From: Cristatella mucedo
Taxonomy: Eukaryota; Bryozoa; Phylactolaemata; Cristatellidae
Length of the DNA: 64,000 nt
Reading direction: 5' to 3'
NCBI GenBank assembly: GCA_009760855.2
Contig: WPIO01000151.1
Coordinates: 272,501-336,500 of the forward strand
Under the pieces are notes generated by a model. The model had not been told where the DNA came from. It searched no databases and was given only the letters and a program-made list of their open reading frames with translations. Both the position numbers and the translations under genes were made by a program. The stretch's first letter is position 1. Every line of letters starts with the position of its first letter. Shown in pieces: positions 57,225 through 64,000 of the stretch.

Positions 57225-58765
57225 CCTAATAATAATAATATAATATTAATAATAACAATGTACTTGATTAAACGCCCTCAGAGAATTCAATCTCTCTCTA
57301 AGCGCTTTACATTTGCTGCAAAGGGAAATGCAATTGAATGATGAGTAGTATCATGCTTGATAAACAAACAAAATGAATAACATGGTTAGGGGTGACATGC
57401 ACATGGTCAGCATGCAAATGTGGTTAATGACAGCATGCACAGTGTCAGCACCCATAAGCACATCAAGGACGAATCGCAGGGACCCAATAAATGCTGTCCT
57501 AAATAGGTGTGTTTTTTAGTTCCTTTTAAATGTGGTCAGGTCAGGGGATGTTCTGACGCAGGTCGTGAGGGAGTTCCAGGCTTTGGGAGCATACGAACTA
57601 AATGCATGATCTCCAAAGGATTTGAGGTTTTTATTTGTAGACTGTAGGATTCCGAAAAGCAGGTGGTAGGATGCTTGGCCTTATGTAGGAGCATACCTGA
57701 TAGATAGGCTGGAGCCAAAGAATGAAGAGACCTAAAAGTGAGCGACAAAACCTTGAAGTCGATCCGTTGCTTGACTGGTAGCCAGTGCTGGTTGGCTAGA
57801 AGTTGAGGAATGTGGAAACTGCGACGCTCACTACAGACAAGCCTAGCTGCAGAGTTTTGCACTAGCTGCAATCGCCTGATCGCAAATGCTGGTAGGCCAG
57901 TAAGCGGTGAGCTGCAGAAGTTGAGTCGGGATGTCACGAATGCGAGGACCATCTTGGATGTGGTATCCTTATCTAAACAAGCCCGAATTTTAGCATTATG
58001 AAGCTGAAAATAGGCAGATTTGACTGTGGAGCTGATATGGTCGTCTAACGATAGGTCACTTTGGAATATGACAGCTAGATTTCGAGCTGATTAAACTGAA
58101 GATATGCTGGCAGAGCCGATTTTGAGCTTCAGCCTTTCCAATTTCTGAATTACACTGGAAACGCCCATAACTAGTAGGTTAGTTTTATCATCATTTAGTT
58201 TTATAACATTTGCTGCCATCTATGTGCGGATGTCATCAATACACGCAGCCAGTGAGTTGAGGAAATTTGAGGTGCTCGAAGGCTGGGAGGGATCAAAGCA
58301 AAGGTACAAATGAGTGCCATCCGCATAGAAGTGAAAGCCTAGATTGTGCTTGGCAATCACGTCAGCAAGAGGCAGAGTATAAACCGTGAAAAGAGCCGGA
58401 CTTAGCAGGAAACCCTGAAGTACGCCATATTTCAGAGGTACTTCAGATGATCTCTGTCCATTCACATCAATACTCTGGAGTCTCCCACTGAGATAGGACC
58501 TGAACCACTGCAGAGCAGTGCCAGTGATGCCCAGGCGAGATGAGAGGCGCTCTAGAAGAACATTGTGATCGATGGTATCAAAAGCTGCCGAAAGATCGAG
58601 AAAAACAAGCAGAGACACCCATGTCTGCATTCCTTAGTAGGTCGTTGCATGCCCTAAGCAATGCTGACTCTGTGGAGTGATTAGCTCTAAAGCCAGACTG
58701 GAACTTATTAGCAAGGTGTGAGGTTTCGAAATATGAGTTCAGCTGGTCCGCCAGTATTGATTCCA
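57225..58765 (-). mobile_element. LINE, RT to 3' end
   Basis: The tail (AAT)n-rich run at 57225-57258 is followed by hairpin and UTR. Coding tail 57536-57952 (RLQLVQNSAARLVCSERRSF). RT 58220-58630: [40 protein letters not shown] and [20 protein letters not shown], with YADG where YADD is expected. It is a good copy but disrupted between RT and tail. Confidence 0.88.
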
Positions 58766-58844
58766 TTCGTATTGATTACATCCACTTCCGTTTTGATTCG
58801 CATTGATCCGTATTGATTACATCCACACATGGTTGATAGCAAAT

Positions 58845-59795
58845 TCGCCTAAATTAAAGATGATACAACCAACTTACTAGCTCTGGGAGGGCAAAGTCTG
58901 ATTGTGAAACTAAAAAAGCAAAAGCTCAAAATCGGCTCTGCCAGTATATCTCCTGTTGAATGTGTACGAAATCTAGATGTCGTATTTCCAAGTGAACTTT
59001 CGTTGGACGACCAAATTAGCTCCATCGTCAAGTATGCCTACTTTCAGCTCTGCAACATTGCTAAAGTTAGGGCTTCTTTAGAAGAGATGACACATCTAAG
59101 TTGGTCAATGGATTTGTGACATCCTGTCTAGACTTCTGTAACACACCGCTTGCTGGCATACCAGCATGTCTAGTCAGATGCTTGCAGCTGGTGCAGAACT
59201 CTGCAGCTAGGCATGTTTTCGGTGAACATCGTAGTTGCCCCATCACACCACGTCTCAAAGACCTGCACTGGTCAAGCACTAGATTAACTTCTAGGTTTTG
59301 TCCCTCACTTTAAGGTCCCTACATTCTTTGGCTCCAGCCTACCTATCAGATCTACTGCTCCACCAGGCCAAGCATTGTACCTCCATCTTTCGGAAACTAA
59401 CAGTTTACCTATACCTCGTACAAATCTCAAATCTTTTGGAAACTGTGCATTTATTTCGCATGGTCTCAAAGCCTGGAGCTCACTCCCGACTGCCGTCAGG
59501 ACATTCGCATACTTGACCAGATTTAAGACTAAATTTAAAACACACTTATGTATGACAGCATTTAGTGGATACCCATGATTCGTCCTCTATGTGCTTACGT
59601 GTGCTGACATTGTTGCATGCTGCCATCAACCTCATTTGTATGCTAACACTGGGCATGCCACCCCTAACCATTTTTGTCTATCAAGCATGATAACACTATT
59701 CATTCAATCGTGTTTCTTTCTCAGCGAATATTACGTGCATGTAATGAAATTAAAGTCTCTGAGGGCGGCTTATCATATGTGTTATCATTATTACC
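58845..59795 (+). mobile_element. LINE tail, plus strand
   Basis: KLKIGSASISPVECVRNLDV, then RCLQLVQNSAARHVFGEHRS, LRSLHSLAPAYLSDLLLHQA, then UTR, hairpin and TTATCATTATTACC. It faces away from the minus LINE at 57225-58765. Confidence 0.83.
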
Positions 59796-59799
59796 TTTA

Positions 59800-60340
59800 C
59801 AGGTGTATCTTATTAAAGCTACATAACATTGCTACAATTTGGGCTTGTTTAGACAGGGATACCTAATCTATATTGTGTCCATGCATTTGTGACATCCCGT
59901 CTTGATTTCTGTAACTCGTTGCTTGCTGATCTACAAACCTGTGAATTCAGGTGCTTACACGTGGATCAAAACTCTGCAGCAAGGCTTGTCTGTGTTGGGC
60001 TTCACAGTTACCACATCACATCTTTTCTCGCCAACTTGCACTGGCTCCCAGTGCGGCGCAGCATCGACTTTAAGGTCTAGTCACTTACGTTTAGGTCTCT
60101 TGATTCTTTGGCTTAAGCCTACCTATTAGATCTACTCCCCCACTAAACTCAGATTCGTATCACTTGCCTTTCGGAATTTAACTGTCTACCTATACCGCGT
60201 ACAAATATCAAATTATTTGGAAACCTTGCGATTGGATTGTATGATCCCAAAGCCTGGACGTGACTCCAGACTTCTGTTACGACATCTCATGACTGGACAA
60301 CATTTAAGAAGAAACTAAAAACGCACCAGGTTAGCACTGC
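59800..60340 (+). mobile_element. LINE tail fragment, plus strand
   Basis: LHNIATIWACLDRD, SRLDFCNSLLADLQTCEF and LANLHWLPV. It is interrupted at 60349 by a non-autonomous hAT and its 3' UTR resumes at about 60743. Confidence 0.78.
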
Positions 60341-60348
60341 ATTTCATG

Positions 60349-60734
60349 CGGAAGTCGGCAAACGTTTTACATTACGTGGTGAATTCAAGAGGTCATGAGT
60401 ACACACTAGGCCAGAACAAACCACATCCACTCTTCCCGGAAAGTAGTGGGGGTAGCTGCCATGCCCACGTTATACTGCAAAATTCGCAAAGCAAATTCAA
60501 GCACAATAACAGTTAGCTATCAACTCAAAGCAAAAATCTCCGGAGAAACGGCTCGTACTTCGGAAAATCGTTATTTGGGATACCCATAAGACAAATACAT
60601 ATATGGTAAAGCGGAAGAAAACTGTAAAAAATGAATTAATCCACATCCATTAATAAATAACTAAGGGGCTGCTAGGCCACACAGGAGCACTAGCCAGGCC
60701 GGATCTTGCCTAAAAACCAGTGTGCCGACCTCTG
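60349..60734. mobile_element. Non-autonomous hAT (MITE), 386 bp
   Basis: The left end CGGAAGTCGGCAAACGTTTT matches 11 of 15 positions of the inverted right end CAGAGGTCGGCACAC. The target is the LINE 3' UTR: ATTTCATG lies left and ATTTAGCA right, both near ATTTAGTG of the LINE, consistent with a decayed 8-bp duplication. No coding capacity. Confidence 0.65.
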
Positions 60735-60894
60735 ATTTAGCAGGTCGCTGCGACTCGTCCTTCAGATACGTCAGTGTGCTGACACTGCATGCTTCCACTA
60801 AACATCCATGATGACCTTGTGTATGTCACCCATAGACCCTATGTTGCTGTTTATTGAGTGTGCTACCACTAGCCATTCGATTGAGCCTGCAATC

Positions 60895-61440
60895 TGCCTA
60901 TTTTCAGCTCACAACATTGCTCAAATTCGGGCTTGTTTAGATAAGGATACCACGTCCAAGTTGGTCCATGCATTCGTAACATCCCGACTCGACTTCTGCA
61001 ACTCACTGCTTACTGGCCTACCAGCATGTGCTATCAGGCGATTGCAGCTAGTGCAAAACTCTGCTGCTAGGCTTGGCTGTCGTGAGCTTCGCAGTTGCCA
61101 CATCACTCCACTTCTCGCCGACCTGCACTGGCTACCAGTCAAGCAACGAATTGGCTTCAAGGTTTTGTCGCTCACTTTTAGGTCACTTCATTCTATGGCT
61201 CCAGCCTATCTCTGCGATATGCTCCCCCATCAGGCCAAGCATCGTACCAACCGCTTTTCGGAATCCAACAGTCTACAAATACCTCGTACAAACCTTAAAT
61301 CCTTTGGAGACCATGCAGTTAGTTCGTATGCTCCCACAGCCTGGAACTCCCTCCCGACCTGCGTCAGAACATCCCCTGACCTGACCACATTTAAAAAGAA
61401 CTAAAAAACACACCTATTTAGGACAGCATTCTCGGCATTC
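60895..61440 (+). mobile_element. LINE coding tail, well preserved
   Basis: The frame runs open from FSAHNIAQIRACLDKDTTSK to WNSLPTCVRTSPDLTTFKK, so the whole C-terminal tail is readable. The 3' UTR is cut off after GGACAGCATT at about 61431. Confidence 0.87.
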
Positions 61441-61675
61441 ACATACTTATGCACTCTAGACCAGGAACCCCCTTTACTTGATATTCCTGCTGACTGATTG
61501 CATTGGCTCCTAGCAGATTTTTGCAGGATTCGTGCTTCTACTGACTCCCATTTCCACAAGTCCAGCGATCCGTGAACGAATTTATTAGCTTGAGCATGTA
61601 GGCTTAGCCACACCATGCCTATTAAAACCATCAGCAGACTGCCTTTCCACGACTTAGGCTTTGGTTTCGTTATAG

Positions 61676-61896
61676 CTAATTGGTTAGGAGGTGAGTTCAA
61701 TGACGACTGGGACTACCTCATGTGCGGAAACGACACGGGGGCGTATAACTGCTCCGACTTTTTGAACGGATCGGTGTGCCTCTCCGTGGGAGAAAACCCC
61801 AATTGGAACTACACACATTTTGACAACTTTGGATATGCCTTGCTGAACGTTTTCCAGATATTGACCATGGATCGCTGGGAAGATATACTGAACAAG
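61676..61896 (+). CDS. Nav exon 6, domain I pore loop
   Basis: Codons 407-479 with a split first codon. The acceptor is TTTCGTTATAG. The donor at AAG/GTGCTG is weak, and without splicing the frame stops three codons on. NWLGGEFNDDWDYL continues the turret, with Cys 422, 431 and 440 and four N-glycosylation sequons (N424, N430, N436, N450). Then HFDNFGYALLNVFQ (pore helix) and ILTMDRWEDILNK, where D471 aligns with the Asp of the Nav DEKA filter. The wording is closer to Nav2/DSC1 than to vertebrate Nav1. S6 must lie in a later exon. Confidence 0.9.
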
Positions 61897-61989
61897 GTGC
61901 TGTAATATATGCTAACTACATGTATTTATTTAATTCCACCTGTGCGCGATGCCTTTTATTCCTGCTTGCATAGTACGAAAAAGCTGATT

Positions 61990-62690
61990 AAGCCCAGGTG
62001 TAGGCGCCAAAGCCTGACTGCACATGTTCAATACCGGTTGACAGAAACCATGTACACCTAAGGTTGATTGGTACGATGTTTTGTAGTACTCGTATGGCAG
62101 TCGATTGGCTGTTCGTCTTGATCTCTCGCATGCTTTTTGAAGCTGGCGCTTCCTAGTCCTGGGCGGTTTAAAGTTTGCAGACAATAGTAGGTCATGAGGC
62201 CGAGCACAAACTATGTGCTTAGTCAGTCAGGCGAGCGAAGTTCGCTAGAACACCAGCTAGAGTCGTACTTCAGCAATCCACCAATGAAGGCAGGTCGGAC
62301 TCAAGATTTAGCAGTTGGGTGAAAATATGTTTTTGTTCGGACAGCATCAATATAGAGGGTCTTAATGTTCACCGTTCACCTATGATTTTAGACGCTAAAA
62401 CCGTCAAACTCCAGGTAGAATGAGATCCTAACTTGCTCAGGTTTTTTTATAATTTGTAAAATAAGGAGTTGATGGCAATTCAATCTTTGTAGAAGATTCA
62501 GTCTAGCGAGTGAACTTTGGCGCAAATAGTACCGTCCATATTACCATCGAGAGATAATTAATCAGCCGAGGCACGAAATTTGGTATTTAAGGGCTCATTT
62601 GAATTATGGACATTAATTTTACGATCATGCATAGATAGTTAGGAACAATTTCAGGCACTAGTAGTTATTATGAGATCAGAAAAATCTTAA
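61990..62690 (-). mobile_element. LINE linker-region fragment
   Basis: Minus-strand RTRKRQLQKACERSRRTANR and YYKTSYQSTLG match the region between endonuclease and RT. The stretch to 62690 shows diverged upstream LINE sequence. Confidence 0.55.
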
Positions 62691-62894
62691 ATCAAGCAAG
62701 GATTTGCAACCTGGGGAAAGAAACAGATTACTGCCATGACTAGCAGTGTGTTTCGGAAGGATTCAAGAGAAGAGACTCCAAATAAATGGGTTGAGAGGAC
62801 TGAAACACTTTTGATTGTGAAGAAGGATGAAGCACTAGCACCATTCATCAATAGTCTTCATTTATTCGAGGGCATGAAAGAGAGAATAGCCTGT

Positions 62895-63056
62895 CACATT
62901 GTAGCAACGTTTAGTGGGACTTTGTGATTCCTTATTTGTGTGCATGCACCGATTTGCACTATGCTTGCTTCTTGCTGATTAAACCACCAGTTATTTGGTG
63001 ATGCTTTCTGTATGGCATCTGGGAAGTCGCTAGAAAGAGATTAAATTCTCCGATAG
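62895..63056 (+). mobile_element. LINE 3' UTR fragment
   Basis: GTTTAGTGGGACTTTGTGAT, then GCTAGAAAGAGATTAAATTC and a short end. Diverged. Confidence 0.55.
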
Positions 63057-63064
63057 CCCTGTGC

Positions 63065-64000
63065 GAATGACGCCTCCTCTAAAATGACCCCTGAATCGCG
63101 AAACCTCAAGACCCTTGATAACGATGCTGTCCGTAAGAGAATATCTGCTTCGCTTCTGCTCCGCAGTCCCCCCTCTGTGATCTGTCATCGGGGGTAGATA
63201 GCTACGACACGACACTAACTGACACGCTCGACGAGTTTGCACCTCTGACTAAGCATACTATGCGCCCTAGCCCAGACGGCCAAGGGTTTACGACAGACAT
63301 TAAACTAGCTAGGTCTACTAAGTCCAAGCTTGAAAAGCGTACACAAAATCAGGACTGACTGTCCATCGACAGGCATACAAGGACTACTGTAGGTCATACC
63401 AATCGATCCTAGCAAAGGCCAAGTCTAGCTTCTATAAAAACTTTTTTGAATCACAGTTGCACAATCCAAAAATGCTGATGTCGACGATCAACCATCTCCT
63501 CAACCACTCCCAGATTAGCTCCTTGCCTGATGATCATTCTGGTGATCTAGCCGATCGCTTCTCTCGATTCTTTCCACAAGAGATAGACAAGATCTGGGAG
63601 TCAATCCCTGCGATGGCAGCATTCCCCTAGGATGCTGTCCACCGATTCCTGGCTACACCTCAATGTCTACATATAAGCAGGTCACTAGTAATCTCGTCCT
63701 GAAGTTCCTATCACAATCAAAGAAGGCAGCAAATCCTTTGGATCCTATCCCCACTATCCTGCTCCTACGTTGCATTGATCTGCTGCTGCCGTGCATGACT
63801 AACATCTTAAATACTTCATTAGCCCCTGGTCACGTCCCAGCACCATTCAAAAAAGCTGTAATCAGGCCACTTCTCAAGAAAGCAACACTGGACCAAGAGA
63901 ACTTGAGCAACTACCACCCAGTCACCTTTCTGCCAGTCCTATCAAAGACACTGGAACGCGTCGTGGCAGACCAGCTTAACTCTATTAAAACTTCAAACCT
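63065..64000 (+). mobile_element. LINE linker and start of RT, runs off the window
   Basis: LDEFAPLTKHTMRPSPDGQG, then YKDYCRSYQSILAKAKSSFY, HLLNHSQISSLPDDHSGDLA and [48 protein letters not shown]. It has only a few breaks, so it is among the younger copies. It continues beyond the right edge. Confidence 0.85.

Larger units (their letters stand above)
56661..61675 (+). other. Nav intron 5, filled with LINEs
   Basis: About 5 kb, most of it LINE sequence: minus at 57148-58765, plus at 58845-60330 and 60745-61440, and a non-autonomous hAT at 60349-60734. No coding exon is needed to keep the frame. Confidence 0.8.

Overview
This is a 64 kb piece of a repeat-rich animal (metazoan) nuclear genome. 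The coding sequence is split into exons with GT/AG borders, there are no bacterial operons, and most of the window is LINEs, SINEs, LTR elements and hAT transposons plus microsatellites. The only confidently identified host gene is a voltage-gated sodium channel (four-domain Nav family). Its N-terminus, domain I segments S1-S5 and the domain I pore loop lie on the + strand in six exons (46762-61896). Spliced at the sites given here, they join in one open frame of exactly 479 codons. The pore-loop wording (T-M-D-R-W-E-D) places an Asp at the domain I selectivity position and looks more like invertebrate Nav2/DSC1-type channels than vertebrate Nav1. The gene runs off the right edge, so domains II-IV are not seen. 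The organism is probably an invertebrate, plausibly a spiralian; the sequence does not allow a finer call.

Upstream on the same strand (29639-30896) is the last part of a second Nav-type sequence: domain IV S4 to S6, EF-hand-like region and IQ motif. It carries several frameshifts and in-frame stops and reads as a pseudogene or dying tandem copy. Coding-like, GC3-rich blocks at 31611-31876 and 32342-32449, the latter with AATAAA at the stop, may be the rest of its tail.

Layout: 0-4.5 kb holds unassigned sequence, a SINE-like copy and a minus-strand LINE. 4.5-10.9 kb is a degenerate Ty3/gypsy retrotransposon with two LTRs, into which a LINE, a solo LTR and a SINE have inserted. 11-18.5 kb is LINE fragments in both orientations, with two possible minus-strand terminal exons (12.5 and 13.6 kb). 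18.5-28.5 kb is a nested pile: a hAT end, an LTR fragment, a plus LINE, and an old minus LINE split by an LTR-like element (itself containing a 3.2 kb ZBED-type hAT), a 733 bp solo LTR and a SINE. 28.5-29.6 kb and 38.8-39.8 kb are diverged copies of one another. 29.6-32.5 kb is the broken Nav C-terminus. 33-46 kb is LINE tails, SINEs, microsatellites and a 32-bp minisatellite. 46-62 kb is the live-looking Nav gene with LINE-filled introns. 62-64 kb is more LINE.

The LINE family (CR1/L2-like by its RT and tail protein) dominates, with about 19 recognisable 3' ends. Its 3' end has a conserved hairpin followed by an (ATT)n tail. A tRNA-derived SINE family here carries the same hairpin and a similar tail, which suggests the SINE uses the LINE's machinery. 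Apart from the Nav exons, nearly every long reading frame in the window belongs to these mobile elements.
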